Positions 40,261 to 54,241 of a DNA stretch of 64,000 nt are shown piece after piece; within the stretch, counting starts at the first letter, position 1, and every line of letters begins with the position of its first letter. The DNA is from Mycolicibacterium moriokaense (GTDB lineage: Bacteria; Actinomycetota; Actinomycetes; Mycobacteriales; Mycobacteriaceae). A model generated the notes under the pieces. It saw only the letters and a list, made by a program, of their open reading frames with translations. It had not been told where the DNA came from and made no database searches. The translations under genes and the position numbers were made by a program. The stretch spans positions 3,720,001 through 3,784,000 of the forward strand of contig NZ_AP022560.1 in NCBI RefSeq assembly GCF_010726085.1, read 5' to 3'.

Positions 40261-41532
40261 CTATCCGGCCACCGGCCGGGTGACCTTCTTGTACGGCGCA
40301 CCCAGTGCGGGCACCGTGTCGTATCCCCGCCTGCGTGCGCGGGCGGCATCACGGCGAATCAAGGTCTGCAGACCGGCGAACGTCGCCTGATCGAGCACCA
40401 TGCGGGTCAGCAACCGGTTGTGCACGAACCCGAAGGCCATCCCGGATTCCGGATCGGCCCATCCCACCGAGCCGGCCAGCCCCGCGTGTCCGAAGCCCGG
40501 CATCACGCCGGGGATCGGCACGGAGTGGTATCCGAGGTGGAAGGACAGCGGCACGATGAGGTTGCGGTCCGGCGCGAAGCTGCGCTCGCCGGTCAGGCCC
40601 TCGACCCGCTCGCGGGACAGCAACTGCGTGCCGTTGACGCGGCCGCCGTTGGCGATCGCGCCGTACAACTTGGCCAGTGCTCGCGCGGTGGCCACCCCGT
40701 TGGCCGACGGAATCTCGGCGTCCAGGAACGGCGTATCCCCCTGCACGACGGCCTTCATGCCCGGGAAGTACATCGAGCCGAACGCCCCGGAGATGCCGAG
40801 CGCGGCCACCCGGGGGGCGATGAAGTTGAAGACCGGATTGGCGAATGTGCCCTGCGGAGCGAGGATCTGGGCGGGGCGGGTCGGCGACGAGGCGGGCGGG
40901 CGGCCCAGGTGCAGCCCGTCGGTGTCGAGCGGTTCGGCGAGTTCCTCGCGGATCAAATCGCGCATCCCCTTGCCGGTGATGGCGCGGCCCAACCCCGACA
41001 TCAGCCAGCCATAGGTCAACGCGTGGTACGCCTGGTGGCCGTAGAGCAGGCGGTTGACCGGTGCGGCGGCGATCCGCTGCTCCATCGCGAGGTGATCCAG
41101 CAGCTCGGCCTTGCTGACACCGTTGAGCTGGGACAGCCCGGCGCGGTGCCGCATGACGTCGCGCACCGTGATGTGGGCCTTGCCGTTGGCACCGAACTCG
41201 GGCCAGTACTCGCTGACGGGAGTGTCGTAGTCGACGAGGCCGCGATCGGCGAGCCGGTGGATCACGGTCGACGCGAGACCCTTGGTGACCGAGAAGACCA
41301 TGGCGCCGGTGTCGGCCGTCCAGTACTCGGTGCCGCGGCGGTCGGCGTACCCGGTCCAGACATCTACGACGGGCTCACCGTGCAGATAGACGCACAGGGC
41401 GCCGCCGCCGAAACGGCGGCCGGGAAACAGGTTCGAGAACGCTCGCAGGGTGCAGGCAAAGTTCGAGTCCGCTGCGCCCTGGATCCCTCGTGGAAGCGCC
41501 GCGCTGCGCTCCACGGATTTGACACCCGTCAC
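40261..41532 (-). CDS. lipL: Serine beta-lactamase-fold esterase LipL (Rv1497-like)
   Basis: The 423-residue protein has the class C beta-lactamase/esterase fold with the nucleophile motif SVTK (S81, K84), a Tyr-containing YHALTYGW segment near residue 168 and a C-terminal HAGLAGS motif in the place of the KTG triad. It corresponds to LipL, a lipolytic cell-envelope esterase in M. tuberculosis. No signal peptide is seen. Start GTG 41532 follows an AT-rich promoter-like stretch. It lies downstream of the meaB-mutB-mutA genes on the same strand, though separated by 59 bases. Confidence 0.9.
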   Translation of the reverse strand: MTGVKSVERSAALPRGIQGAADSNFACTLRAFSNLFPGRRFGGGALCVYLHGEPVVDVWTGYADRRGTEYWTADTGAMVFSVTKGLASTVIHRLADRGLVDYDTPVSEYWPEFGANGKAHITVRDVMRHRAGLSQLNGVSKAELLDHLAMEQRIAAAPVNRLLYGHQAYHALTYGWLMSGLGRAITGKGMRDLIREELAEPLDTDGLHLGRPPASSPTRPAQILAPQGTFANPVFNFIAPRVAALGISGAFGSMYFPGMKAVVQGDTPFLDAEIPSANGVATARALAKLYGAIANGGRVNGTQLLSRERVEGLTGERSFAPDRNLIVPLSFHLGYHSVPIPGVMPGFGHAGLAGSVGWADPESGMAFGFVHNRLLTRMVLDQATFAGLQTLIRRDAARARRRGYDTVPALGAPYKKVTRPVAG

Positions 41533-41591
41533 AATGAATTAAATTTACCCGGCCCCCCGGCTAATAAACGAAGCGTTACCGAAAAGTTAAG

Positions 41592-42569
41592 TTACTGCAG
41601 GTCGGAGGCATCCAGGATGCGCTGCGCAGCAAGCGCTGGAGTCAGCTCACCGTCGCGTACCTGGCGCTCGATGTCGGCCCGGATCTGCTTAACCGCGGGA
41701 TGGGACAGCACACGGTCCAGCACCGCGTCTCGAACCATCGACCAGGTCCACTCGACCTGCTGCGTGCGCCGCCGCGCCTCGAACTCGCCGGCCTCGGTGA
41801 GCACCTCGCGGTGTTTGAGCACGGTGTTCCACAGCTCGACCAGTCCGTCGCCCGTGAGCGCGCTCATCGTGAGAACCGGTGGACGCCAAAGGGTTTCGCG
41901 GGGGTAGATCAGCCGGATAGCGCCGGTCAGTTCGCGGGCCGCGGCCTTGGCCTCCACCGCGTGCTCACCGTCGGCCTTGTTCACCACGACGATGTCGGCC
42001 AGCTCCAGCACACCCTTCTTGATTCCCTGCAGCTGATCGCCGGTGCGCGCGAGCGTCAGGAACACGAAGGTGTCGACCATGTTGGCAACGGCCACCTCGG
42101 ACTGCCCGACGCCGACCGTCTCGACCAGGATCACGTCGTACCCTGCCGCTTCGAGCAACACGATCGTTTCGCGGGTGGCCCGCGCGACGCCGCCCAGGGT
42201 GCCCGAGGTCGGCGACGGCCGGATGTAGGCGTCGGGGTGCACGGCCAGTTTCGCCATCCGCGTCTTGTCCCCGAGGATCGATCCCCCGGTGCGCGTCGAG
42301 GACGGGTCGACCGCCAGCACGGCGACGCGGTGGCCCTGCTCGATCAGGTACATGCCGAGCGCCTCGATGGTCGTGGACTTTCCGACCCCCGGTACCCCGG
42401 TGATCCCGACGCGCATGGCGCTGCCCGCGTCGGGCATCAGGTCCAGCAGCAGCCGCTGCGCCTGTTCGCGGTGGTCGGCCCGGGTGGACTCGACGAGCGT
42501 GATGGCCTTGGGCAGCGCCGCACGGTCGCCGTTGCGCACCGCGGCGGCCAAGTCCTCGATGGCGTTCAT
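41592..42569 (-). CDS. meaB: Methylmalonyl-CoA mutase-associated GTPase MeaB
   Basis: MeaB is a G3E-family GTPase that protects and reloads the adenosylcobalamin of methylmalonyl-CoA mutase. The 325-residue protein shows the P-loop GVPGVGKST near residue 60, a DPSSTRTGGSILGDKTRM switch region, ETVGVGQSEV and the NKAD base-recognition motif. I chose ATG 42569, immediately after a TTG that an automatic call might use; it lies 11 bases after the mutB stop. The operon order mutA-mutB-meaB supports the role. Confidence 0.94.
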   Translation of the reverse strand: MNAIEDLAAAVRNGDRAALPKAITLVESTRADHREQAQRLLLDLMPDAGSAMRVGITGVPGVGKSTTIEALGMYLIEQGHRVAVLAVDPSSTRTGGSILGDKTRMAKLAVHPDAYIRPSPTSGTLGGVARATRETIVLLEAAGYDVILVETVGVGQSEVAVANMVDTFVFLTLARTGDQLQGIKKGVLELADIVVVNKADGEHAVEAKAAARELTGAIRLIYPRETLWRPPVLTMSALTGDGLVELWNTVLKHREVLTEAGEFEARRRTQQVEWTWSMVRDAVLDRVLSHPAVKQIRADIERQVRDGELTPALAAQRILDASDLQ

Positions 42570-42580
42570 CAACCCCCGGG

Positions 42581-44839
<2,259 letters not shown>

Positions 44840-44840
44840 G

Positions 44841-46691
44841 TCACGCTCCCAATCGTGTGAGCAGCGCCGACAGCGCGGCGATCGCGTCGATCCTGGCGGT
44901 CAGATACTCGTCCGGCTTGCTGGCCGCGTCGGCGACCGCCTTCTCCGGCCCGGCGAGATATACGTGCGAAACGCCGGCCGCCCGTGCCGCGTCGACGACG
45001 CCGGACGCCTCTGCGGCATACCGGGTGTCGGTACCGCAGATCACGGCCACGTCGGCGCCGTCAGCGAACGACACCGCCTGCGCGACGCCGGCGGCGTCCA
45101 GCGGACCCGGGTTGACGGCCTCGATCCCGCCGGACGCCAGCAGGTTCGCCGCGAACGTCGTGCGGATGTTGTGTTCGGCCAGCGGACCGAGCGGAAGGAG
45201 CAGCACCTTCGGCCTGACTCCGTGGTCGGCAAGGTACGCGTCCGAACGGTCGCGCAGCGCCTCGAAACCGGCGGCGTAGCGCTGTACGGCGGGGTCCGGA
45301 TCGGCGTGGGGCAGCGGCGTTTCCGCGAGATTCGGGTACTCGTTGACGCCGGTGATCGCGGTGCGCCGGTGGGCGATGTCGTCTTGGCGCTTCTCGCTCA
45401 CCTGCGCGATCTGCGCGGTCAGATGGTCGCGTGCGGCCGCGAAGCCGCCGCGGGATTCGATGTCCTGGAAGTGCTTCCATGCCTGTTCGGCGAGTTCCCG
45501 GGTGAGGTCTTCGATGTACCACGAGCCGCCGCCCGGATCGAGCACGCGGCCGATGTGCGATTCCTCCAATAGCAGCAGCTGGGTGTTGCGGGCCATCCGG
45601 CGCGCGAAACTGGCTGAGGTGCCTGGCCATCCGCCGGGGATGGCGCTGTCGAACGGGTGGACCGTGACGGTGTCGGCTCCCCCGACACCCGCGGCGAACG
45701 CGGCGACGGTGGTGCGGAGCATGTTCACCCATGGATCACGTTGCGTCATCATGGGTTTGGACGTCACCGCATGCACGGTCGCCGCACCGGCGTCGGGCGT
45801 GCCCGCCACCTCGGCAACCCGCGCCCAGAGTTGCCGTGCGGCACGCATCTTGGCGATGGTCATGAACTGGTCGTCGTCGGCGGCGAACCGGAAGCTGATC
45901 TGCCGCAACGCATCCAACACCGAGATGCCGTGCTCGACCAGAAGACGCAGGTAGTTGACACCCGCGGCGATCGCGCCGGCCAGCTCCAACGACGCGTTGG
46001 CGCCGCGGTCATGGAAGGCCGGACCGTCGACCGTGATGGCGCGGACGCCGCCGCCGTAGGCGACGGCCTTGGCGGCGACCGCCGCCACCTCGTCGGTCGA
46101 CGGCGCGCTGCGGCCGCTCAGCCCGGCGGTCAACGGGTCGGCGCCGAGATCGATCGAAAGGCGTTCACGCCGTTCGGCATCCAGGTCGGTCACCAGCGCC
46201 AGCAGCGCGTCGGCGGCGGCGGTGTAGTCGGCACCCGCGTCGAGCACCACGGGCACGAGTTCGAGGAACACACCCTCGAGCAGCCGGTCGGTTTCGTCGG
46301 CGCCGACCCCCTTGGGGCCGACCTCGAGGATCAGCGCGCTGGTGCCCTCGGTCAGCGCGGCGAGCACCGCACCGTTTCCGTCCGTCACCGAGACCTGCCC
46401 CGGCGCCGGAAACGTCTCGGCGACCTTCCAGCCGGATTTGACGTCGCGCAGCCCATCCGAACCACGGGTGTACGGCCAGCGGCCCGGCAGCGGCGCCTCG
46501 GGCTGGGAGTCGAGGATGGTGTACAGCGGTCGGATCGGGAAGCCCTCATAGGTGGGCGAGTCGAGCAGGTGCTCAGGCGCATCGCCGAGTTCCGCAGGAT
46601 CCTTGCGGCTGCTCTTGGCGAGCACCGCGGCGACGGCCGCGCGCCATTGCTCGCGATCCGATTCGGATCCCACGGACGTACCTACCGACAC
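44841..46691 (-). CDS. mutA: Methylmalonyl-CoA mutase small (beta) subunit MutA
   Basis: MutA is the non-catalytic partner of MutB. The 616-residue protein repeats the mutase barrel (with [24 protein letters not shown]) and ends in a cobalamin-domain-like segment in which the DxHxxG motif is missing, as expected. I favour GTG 46691, because an AGGAG site sits 6 bases before it; ATG 46697 would be only one base from that site. The open frame extends to 46745. It is divergent from the TVP38-like gene. Confidence 0.93.
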   Translation of the reverse strand: MSVGTSVGSESDREQWRAAVAAVLAKSSRKDPAELGDAPEHLLDSPTYEGFPIRPLYTILDSQPEAPLPGRWPYTRGSDGLRDVKSGWKVAETFPAPGQVSVTDGNGAVLAALTEGTSALILEVGPKGVGADETDRLLEGVFLELVPVVLDAGADYTAAADALLALVTDLDAERRERLSIDLGADPLTAGLSGRSAPSTDEVAAVAAKAVAYGGGVRAITVDGPAFHDRGANASLELAGAIAAGVNYLRLLVEHGISVLDALRQISFRFAADDDQFMTIAKMRAARQLWARVAEVAGTPDAGAATVHAVTSKPMMTQRDPWVNMLRTTVAAFAAGVGGADTVTVHPFDSAIPGGWPGTSASFARRMARNTQLLLLEESHIGRVLDPGGGSWYIEDLTRELAEQAWKHFQDIESRGGFAAARDHLTAQIAQVSEKRQDDIAHRRTAITGVNEYPNLAETPLPHADPDPAVQRYAAGFEALRDRSDAYLADHGVRPKVLLLPLGPLAEHNIRTTFAANLLASGGIEAVNPGPLDAAGVAQAVSFADGADVAVICGTDTRYAAEASGVVDAARAAGVSHVYLAGPEKAVADAASKPDEYLTARIDAIAALSALLTRLGA

Positions 46692-46830
46692 CGGCATCTC
46701 CTGTTGTCCCAACGTGTGACCTCTGTGTCTAACACGACCGCTCATCAGGCTAAATGATCGCCATCATGGCGTTGACGGTCGGTCGGCGGACTCACGCACA
46801 CGGCGTCCGGTGTTACCGACCGACGCCACG

Positions 46831-46844
46831 TAGGGTTGGTAGGC
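46831..46844 (+). promoter_or_regulatory. -10 element for the TVP38-like gene
   Basis: TAGGGT (46831-46836) lies 8 bases before GTG 46845, consistent with a leaderless or nearly leaderless message and with choosing that GTG over the upstream TTG at 46836. Confidence 0.5.
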
Positions 46845-47588
46845 GTGAATACCGTCGTCAGCACCCTGCGCGCCGTCGTTGCGTCGGTGGTGGCGACGGC
46901 TTCTGCGCTGCCCCGCAAGCGGGTGTTCACCATCCTTTCCGCGATTGTGATTCTCGTCGCAATCGCACTGTTTTTGCCTGTGCCGACCGCGGTGCAGCTG
47001 CGCGACTGGGCCACCTCCGTCGGCCCGTGGTTCCCGCTCGCGTTCCTAGGCGCGCACATCGTGGTGACGGTGTTCCCGTTTCCGCGTACCGCATTCACCC
47101 TGGCCGCGGGCCTGCTGTTCGGTCCGGTGCTCGGAATTCCGCTGGCCGTCGGGGCGGCCACGGTCAGCGCCGTCATCGCCCTGCTGCTGGTGCGCGCGGC
47201 CGGGTGGCAGCTCAACAAGCTGGTGCGCCACCCCCGCATCGATTCCCTGGACGCCCGGCTGCGCGAACGCGGATGGCCCGCGATCGTGTCGATGCGACTG
47301 ATCCCCGCGGTGCCGTTCTCGGTGCTGAACTACGCGGCGGGTGCGTCAGCGGTGCGGGTGGTTCCCTATACGCTCGCCACGCTCGTCGGGCTGGTGCCCG
47401 GCACCGCGGCCGTAGTGATCCTCGGTGATGCGCTGACCGGGAACGTCAGCCCGCTGCTCTTCCTGATCTCGTTCTGTACCGCGTGTATCGGCGTGACCGG
47501 GCTGGTCTACGAGATTCGCGCCCATCGCCGCCATCACCGCGAACGCTTGGCCGACGCGGAGGAAAGCACCGAGCCGGCGGTCAGATAA
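46845..47588 (+). CDS. TVP38/TMEM64 (SNARE-associated) family membrane protein
   Basis: The 247-residue protein has about six hydrophobic segments and the VTT-domain signature. This includes the re-entrant FPFPRTAFTLAAGLLFG segment near residues 80-96 and the RLIPAVPFSVLNYAAG motif near 153-168. It corresponds to Rv1491c. Family members are thought to act in membrane lipid movement or scrambling; the substrate is not known here. GTG 46845 was selected from a -10 element 8 bases upstream. It is convergent with the SPFH gene, 6 bases between stops. Confidence 0.88.
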   Translation: MNTVVSTLRAVVASVVATASALPRKRVFTILSAIVILVAIALFLPVPTAVQLRDWATSVGPWFPLAFLGAHIVVTVFPFPRTAFTLAAGLLFGPVLGIPLAVGAATVSAVIALLLVRAAGWQLNKLVRHPRIDSLDARLRERGWPAIVSMRLIPAVPFSVLNYAAGASAVRVVPYTLATLVGLVPGTAAVVILGDALTGNVSPLLFLISFCTACIGVTGLVYEIRAHRRHHRERLADAEESTEPAVR

Positions 47589-47594
47589 ACAGTC

Positions 47595-48827
47595 TCAGAG
47601 AGAGTGCGCTCCCCCGTCGCCGCGCGGTCCCGGCGCAGGCGGCGGAGTGTAGGCCGAGGGCGGCGGCTGCTGTTGGGACAGCGGCGGGTACTGCTTCGGC
47701 GGTTCGATCGATCCCGGACTGTCGACCGGAGTGCGCGCCTCGGCCACCGCCTGCGCGACGGCCTGCGCGATCTCGGGGTCGGTCTGTGTGTTGAACCACT
47801 CGGCCACCTCGGCCGAATCGTCCTCGGGCTTGGGCAGATCCTCCTCGACCGGGGACGGCTGATACCGGAACACGCCGTCTTCACCGGGCGCCCCGAGCAG
47901 CTTCGTGAACCCCTGCAGCGCGGAGCCGAAGTCGCTGGGCACGAGCCACACCTTGTTGGCTTCGCCCTTGGCCATCTGCGGCAGGGTCTGCAGATATTGG
48001 TAGGCCAGCATCTCGGGCGTCGGCCGGCCGGCCTTGATCGCGGCGAACGTCTTCTCGATGGCCTTGGCCTGGCCCTGGGCCTGCAGATAGGACGCAGCGC
48101 GTTCACCCTGGGCGCGCAGGATGCGAGACTGCCGGTCGGCCTCGGCGGCCAGGATGGCGGCCTGCTTGGCGCCCTCTGCCGCCAGGATCTGCGCCTGCTT
48201 CTGACCCTCGGCCTGCTTGATCGCGGCCTCCCGGGTGCCCTCGGCGGTCAGGATCATCGCGCGCTTCTCGCGGTCGGCACGCATCTGCTTCTCCATCGAG
48301 TCCTGGATCGACGGCGGCGGGTCGATGCTGCGCAGCTCGACGCGCGCCACGCGCAGACCCCAGCGGCCGGTGGCCTCGTCGAGCACGCCACGCAGCTGAC
48401 CGTTGATCGCATCGCGGGAGGTCAGCGTCTGTTCCAGCGTCATACCGCCGACCACGTTGCGCAGCGTGGTGGTGGTCAGCTGCTCGACGCCGACGATGTA
48501 GTTGCTGATCTGGTAGACGGCGGCCTGGGGGTTGGTGACCTGGAAGTAGACGACGGTGTCGATGTTGACCGTCAGGTTGTCCTCGGTGATGACCGGCTGG
48601 GGCGGGAACGACACGACGCGCTCGCGCAGGTCGACACGGGCACGGATCTTGTCGATGAACGGCAGCAGCAGTGTCAGCTGTCCCGAGACCGTCTTGCTGT
48701 AGCGGCCGAGGCGTTCGATCACCGCAGCTTCGGCCTGTGGGATCAATGCGACGGACTTGGCCACGACGATGGCAGCGAACACCACCAGCACGGCCAGCAG
48801 AACGAGGCCGGCTACCGCACCATCCAT
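47595..48827 (-). CDS. SPFH/band 7 (stomatin-like) protein
   Basis: The 410-residue protein has one N-terminal membrane helix (about 5-27), then an SPFH domain (about 30-200, with LIPQAEAAVIERLGRY) and a long Ala/Glu/Gln-rich coiled coil (about 195-270, AEGQKQAQILAAEG repeats). A Pro-rich tail follows. Such proteins oligomerize on the membrane and work with NfeD partners. ATG 48827 is supported by a GGAAGGA site 6 bases before it. It is 31 bases downstream of the NfeD gene, so the two form the standard NfeD-SPFH pair (Rv1488/Rv1487). Confidence 0.92.
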   Translation of the reverse strand: MDGAVAGLVLLAVLVVFAAIVVAKSVALIPQAEAAVIERLGRYSKTVSGQLTLLLPFIDKIRARVDLRERVVSFPPQPVITEDNLTVNIDTVVYFQVTNPQAAVYQISNYIVGVEQLTTTTLRNVVGGMTLEQTLTSRDAINGQLRGVLDEATGRWGLRVARVELRSIDPPPSIQDSMEKQMRADREKRAMILTAEGTREAAIKQAEGQKQAQILAAEGAKQAAILAAEADRQSRILRAQGERAASYLQAQGQAKAIEKTFAAIKAGRPTPEMLAYQYLQTLPQMAKGEANKVWLVPSDFGSALQGFTKLLGAPGEDGVFRYQPSPVEEDLPKPEDDSAEVAEWFNTQTDPEIAQAVAQAVAEARTPVDSPGSIEPPKQYPPLSQQQPPPSAYTPPPAPGPRGDGGAHSL

Positions 48828-48858
48828 GAACGTTCCTTCCCTAGTTGTCCAGTGTTCT

Positions 48859-49290
48859 CTAGACGACTTTCTGGACCACCGCCGTCGCACCGTCGATGTG
48901 CACGACGGTCACGTGGTCGCCCGGCTCGTAGACTTCGTTCTCGTTCAGCGGGCGCGCGGTCCACACCTCGCCCTCGAGTTTCACCTGTCCTTCGTGGCGC
49001 CCGACGCGGTCCAGCACCAACGCGCTCTTGCCCTCCAACGCCTTTGCCGGCTCGGGCAGACCCTTGCCCGATTGGAAGTGCCTGCGCAGTGCGGGCCGCA
49101 CCAGCACCAGCAGGAGCACCGACACGACGGCGAACACCGCACCGTGCACCCACACGTCATCGAAGACGAGGCTGGAGCCCGCGGCCGCCAGGGCCCCGCC
49201 ACCGAGCATCAGCAGGAACAGATCGCCTGTCAGTGCCTCGGCCCCGGCCAGGGCCAGTGCGGCGACTAGCCAGATCAACGCAGCAGGCAT
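48859..49290 (-). CDS. NfeD-like membrane protein
   Basis: The 143-residue protein has two or three N-terminal hydrophobic segments (about 5-60) and a C-terminal OB-fold domain with GKSALVLDRVGRHEGQVKLEGE and the family's GDHVTVVHIDG motif. It is the short, protease-less NfeD type (NfeD1b) that partners stomatin-like proteins. Start ATG 49290 is divergent from the gene at 49350. It precedes the SPFH gene by 31 bases on the same strand. Confidence 0.9.
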   Translation of the reverse strand: MPAALIWLVAALALAGAEALTGDLFLLMLGGGALAAAGSSLVFDDVWVHGAVFAVVSVLLLVLVRPALRRHFQSGKGLPEPAKALEGKSALVLDRVGRHEGQVKLEGEVWTARPLNENEVYEPGDHVTVVHIDGATAVVQKVV

Positions 49291-49349
49291 GCCGTCAGCC
49301 TAGCGCGTAGCCGACCCGATGAGCCGCTAACAACTACACTGCGAAAACT

Positions 49350-50207
49350 ATGTGGTGTCCGAGTGTGTCGCTGTCGGTGTGGGCGAATGCCTGGCTGGCA
49401 GGCGCCGCCGCACCCGACGATGTGCTGGACGCCCTATCGCTGTGGGCGCCAAGACATTCCGTCACCGCATACGACTCGGTGGCGGCCGGACGCACCGGAC
49501 TGCCCTGGCCCGACCTGACCGACGCGGGCGCCGTCTCGTTGCTGCAGACGCTGCGCACTGGCGCGGGGCGTGGCGGCTCGTCACCCGCGATGGGCGTCGT
49601 CCTGCCAGTGCCCGGCGACGTCCGTGGACTGCCCGCGGGTACCCAGTTTCAGCGCGACGCTGTGACCGCCGGTGAGGCACTCGTCATCGCGAGCGACCCG
49701 GCCGAGGCCATCGGTTTGGTGCCCGACTACGAGTACCCGGACGTCGACGACAGCGACGACCCCGATGCGGCGCCCGATCCGTGCGGCATGTCGTGGACGG
49801 TGTACTCGGTACCCGGAGCGAGGCCGATGGAGGGCCTGGACCTCGGCGAAGCGGAATACGCGATGCGGTCCGCCGTGCGGTCGGCGGCCGATGCGCTCGG
49901 CGCACTCCACGCCGAGGCGGCGGGCAGTGACATCGAGGATCCGCGGAGCCTCGTCGAACAGGTCGTGGAATCCGAACGCCAACACAGCATTCCGGATCAC
50001 GCCCCGACACCTGCCCTGCGCGTACTGGACAACGCGGCGTACATCGACGCGATCATCACCGTGAGCTCGGGGCTGATCCCGATCGGACTGAACAGCTCCG
50101 CGGACGTGCAGACCGCCAGCGAAGCGCTACGTCCGCTGAACGACGTCGTCCGGTCGGCGCGGCTGGCGGCGGTCAGCGCGATCCTGCAGTCCGCCTGGAA
50201 GCACTGA
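49350..50207 (+). CDS. Conserved mycobacterial protein (Rv1486c-like)
   Basis: The 285-residue protein has no catalytic motif I recognise. It opens with [18 protein letters not shown], has an acidic middle loop rich in Asp (about 130-145, [14 protein letters not shown]) and a mainly helical C-terminal half. Position between NfeD and hemH matches Rv1486c, a conserved mycobacterial protein of unknown function. There is no signal peptide or membrane helix, so it is probably cytosolic. TACACT (49334-49339) is a possible -10 upstream of ATG 49350. Confidence 0.82.
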   Translation: MWCPSVSLSVWANAWLAGAAAPDDVLDALSLWAPRHSVTAYDSVAAGRTGLPWPDLTDAGAVSLLQTLRTGAGRGGSSPAMGVVLPVPGDVRGLPAGTQFQRDAVTAGEALVIASDPAEAIGLVPDYEYPDVDDSDDPDAAPDPCGMSWTVYSVPGARPMEGLDLGEAEYAMRSAVRSAADALGALHAEAAGSDIEDPRSLVEQVVESERQHSIPDHAPTPALRVLDNAAYIDAIITVSSGLIPIGLNSSADVQTASEALRPLNDVVRSARLAAVSAILQSAWKH

Positions 50208-50226
50208 CTCACTCACCAGCGCTCAC

Positions 50227-50508
50227 TTACCAACGCCAGGGCCACCAGTGCCGGTAGTAGCCGAACCCATATCCAGGACCGACAACGCCTGGGCCGTGGA
50301 ATCCGTAGTGGCCGATGTGCCCGTATCCGTGACCGCCATAGCCATGGCCCGCCGGAATGACCGTCAGGTCGGTTGCCGGATGCACGGTCGACACCACAGC
50401 CGGTGAGGTCGGTACGGTGTCCGCCGCGGCGACCGGCGCCGCCCCGATCACCACCGCCGCCGCGCCCGTCATGATCGCCGCAAGAATCTGCTTCAACCCT
50501 GGTCGCAT
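50227..50508 (-). CDS. Small secreted Gly/Tyr/His-rich protein
   Basis: The 93-residue protein has a Sec signal peptide (MRPGLKQ then a hydrophobic core, with cleavage near AAPVAAA, about residue 28). The mature part contains a low-complexity stretch of Gly, Tyr and His (GYGGHGYGHIGHYGF and following residues) and ends in aromatic HWWPWRW. The His content suggests metal or polymer binding but nothing proves it. ATG 50508 has an AAGGAG site 7 bases upstream; the open frame to 50565 lacks this. It is convergent with the Rv1486c-like gene. Confidence 0.72.
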   Translation of the reverse strand: MRPGLKQILAAIMTGAAAVVIGAAPVAAADTVPTSPAVVSTVHPATDLTVIPAGHGYGGHGYGHIGHYGFHGPGVVGPGYGFGYYRHWWPWRW

Positions 50509-50607
50509 CGCGAAACTCCTTCGAATATCTATGTTTCTGCTGCACTTCCAGAGTTGCGCGCGCACCCCGCTATGTCGTTGCGGGAGCCACCCAAGCCGGT
50601 CTCCCGG

Positions 50608-51621
50608 CTACCTGGTATCGCACGCAGAGGTGCAGAACGCCCCGTCGATCGAGAAGCCCTGAAGCGGTGGAGCTTCCGTGCCGGCGACACGGACCGGATC
50701 GCGGCCGTTGCGAAGTTCGTCGAGCAGATCGGCGACGACGCGCGCGAGATCGGCGTTGGGGGTCGCTGCCCGTGCGAACGCCATGCCGTACCGCTGCGCC
50801 TCCCCCTTGAGCTCGTTGTCGAGATCCCACACCACCTCGATGTGGTCGGCCACGAAGCCGATCGGGCAGACGAGCACCGCGCGGGTGCCCGTCTCGGCGA
50901 GCGCGGCGAGATGATCACCGACGTCGGGCTCCAGCCACGGCACCTGCGGCGGCCCGGAGCGCGACTGCCAGACCTGGTCGTAATCGTCGTAGCCCGCCGC
51001 GGCGGCGACGAGTTTCGCGGCGTGCGCCACCTGTCGCTCGTACAGCTCTGTGCCGCAACGGGATCGGGCCGACAGCGGGATGGAGTGTGCGGTGAACACC
51101 AACCGCGCATCGTCGGGCACGGTCTGCGCGGCCGCCGTTATCGCATCGCTGAACATCTGCACGAACAGCGGATGGTCGTAGAACTGCCGCAGTTTCACCA
51201 AGTGCGGCGCGGCATCCCCCGCCGCGCGCCTGGCGCGCGCGATGTCCTCGACGTACTGCGCGCAGCCCGAGTAGCCGCCCCACGCCGACGTGTTGAACAC
51301 CGCGGCGCGGCGAATCCCGTCACCGGCCATCGCGGTGACCGCGTCCTCGACATACGGCTCCCAGTTGCGGTTGCCGAAGTAGACCGGGATGTCGATGAGG
51401 CCACGCAGCTGATCGATGAGCGCGCGGTTGATGCCGTTGATCGGCGAGACGCCGCCGAAGTGCAGGTAGTGCTCGGCGACGGAAGCGAGCCGCTCGCGCG
51501 GGATCCCGCGGCCCCTGGTGACGTTCTCGAGGAACGGCATCACGTCGTCCGGACCCTCCGGGCCGCCGAACGACAGCAGCAGGACGGCGTCGACGTCGGT
51601 GCTCTCAGCGCGAGCGCTCAT
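50608..51621 (-). CDS. hemH: Ferrochelatase (coproporphyrin ferrochelatase type)
   Basis: The enzyme inserts ferrous iron into a porphyrin; in Actinobacteria the substrate is coproporphyrin III. The 337-residue protein has the [15 protein letters not shown] terminus, the FTAHSIPLS motif with the proton-abstracting His (about residue 180) and [13 protein letters not shown]. Three cysteines, in SRCGTE and near the C terminus (FCTSAC), fit the [2Fe-2S] cluster reported for mycobacterial ferrochelatase. I set the start at ATG 51621, 8 bases after the inhA stop; the open frame to 51714 overlaps inhA. It is the third gene of fabG1-inhA-hemH. Confidence 0.95.
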   Translation of the reverse strand: MSARAESTDVDAVLLLSFGGPEGPDDVMPFLENVTRGRGIPRERLASVAEHYLHFGGVSPINGINRALIDQLRGLIDIPVYFGNRNWEPYVEDAVTAMAGDGIRRAAVFNTSAWGGYSGCAQYVEDIARARRAAGDAAPHLVKLRQFYDHPLFVQMFSDAITAAAQTVPDDARLVFTAHSIPLSARSRCGTELYERQVAHAAKLVAAAAGYDDYDQVWQSRSGPPQVPWLEPDVGDHLAALAETGTRAVLVCPIGFVADHIEVVWDLDNELKGEAQRYGMAFARAATPNADLARVVADLLDELRNGRDPVRVAGTEAPPLQGFSIDGAFCTSACDTR

Positions 51622-51629
51622 CGAGCGAG

Positions 51630-53202
<1,573 letters not shown>

Positions 53203-53215
53203 TTAAGAAATCGCC

Positions 53216-54226
53216 TCAGAAAGGCAGCCGGCGGTTGATCAGCAGGGCCGCCACCGCCGCGATGGCGGCCATCAGGGCTCCGAGGCGCAGCCAGCCGGTG
53301 GTCGCCTCACCGCGCACGGTCTCGTAGCCGATCTGATCCTGCAGCGTCGAGTAGACCTTGTTGAGCTCCTCGAGATTGGACGCGGTGTAGGACTCACCGC
53401 CGGAGAGCTGGGCGATCTTCTTCATCATCGCGTCGTCGACGGGGACCGGCACCTTCTCGCCGTTGACCTCGACCTCGCCGTATTTGGTACCGAACGAGAT
53501 GGTCGAGATCGGCACACCCTGGTCCTTCGCGGTGCGCGCGGCGGTGAACGCGCCCTTCGGATTGTCGGGGTTGTTCGGCACCGTCTCCTTGCCGTCGGAG
53601 AACAGCACGATGTGTGCGGGCGGGGGTGTATCGCCGCCCCCGATGACCGCGCCGACGGTGGAGATCGACGACAGTGCGGTGAAGATCGCTTCGCCGGTGG
53701 CGGTGCGGTCGGCGACTTGCAGATTGTCGATGGCGCGCCTGCTGGCGTCCCGGTTGGTGGTCGGCGAGACCAGCACCGTGGCGGTGCCCGCATAGGCGAT
53801 CACGCCCAGGTTGATTCCCGGGGTGAGCTCGTCGACGAATCGTTTCGAAGCTTCCTTGGCCGCGGTCAGCCGGTCGGGTTCCACGTCGGTGGCCCGCATC
53901 GACTGTGACACGTCGATGGCCATCATCACGACCGCGCGGTTGCGTGGCAGCCGTTGGTCGTAGGTGGGGCCTGCGAGCGCAATTGTGCACAGCAGCAACG
54001 AGATCCCTAGCAGCGCCGCAGGAACGTGGCGCCACGGACTCGGACGTTTGGGTGCCACGCTGTCGAGCAGTTCGGTGTTCGCGAACTGCTGAAGCCGCCT
54101 ACGCCTGGCGATCTGGGCGGCGACGTACAGCCCCACCAAACCGGCCAGGATGACAAGGAAGAACAGCAGCCACCAGACGTGTTGGAAGCCCGTGAGTGAG
54201 ACCGGGCCCAGGAACGGAAGCGTCAT
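53216..54226 (-). CDS. VWA-domain membrane protein, downstream copy (Rv1481-like)
   Basis: The 336-residue protein has two N-terminal membrane helices (about 15-32 and 60-80), a von Willebrand A domain (about 95-300) with the MIDAS motif DVSQSM near residue 103, and a C-terminal helix ending in RRLPF. Together with MoxR1 and the DUF58 protein it forms the MoxR-type set, usually linked to chaperoning or activating envelope proteins. It is the second of two tandem, full-length similar copies; the upstream copy ends 15 bases before it. Confidence 0.9.
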   Translation of the reverse strand: MTLPFLGPVSLTGFQHVWWLLFFLVILAGLVGLYVAAQIARRRRLQQFANTELLDSVAPKRPSPWRHVPAALLGISLLLCTIALAGPTYDQRLPRNRAVVMMAIDVSQSMRATDVEPDRLTAAKEASKRFVDELTPGINLGVIAYAGTATVLVSPTTNRDASRRAIDNLQVADRTATGEAIFTALSSISTVGAVIGGGDTPPPAHIVLFSDGKETVPNNPDNPKGAFTAARTAKDQGVPISTISFGTKYGEVEVNGEKVPVPVDDAMMKKIAQLSGGESYTASNLEELNKVYSTLQDQIGYETVRGEATTGWLRLGALMAAIAAVAALLINRRLPF

Positions 54227-54241
54227 ATCAGATCGTCATCC

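Noticed and set aside
41548..41566. CCGG-CCCC-CCGG hairpin between meaB and lipL as terminator
   Set aside because: The stem is only four base pairs and sits in the lipL promoter region, so it is too weak to call.
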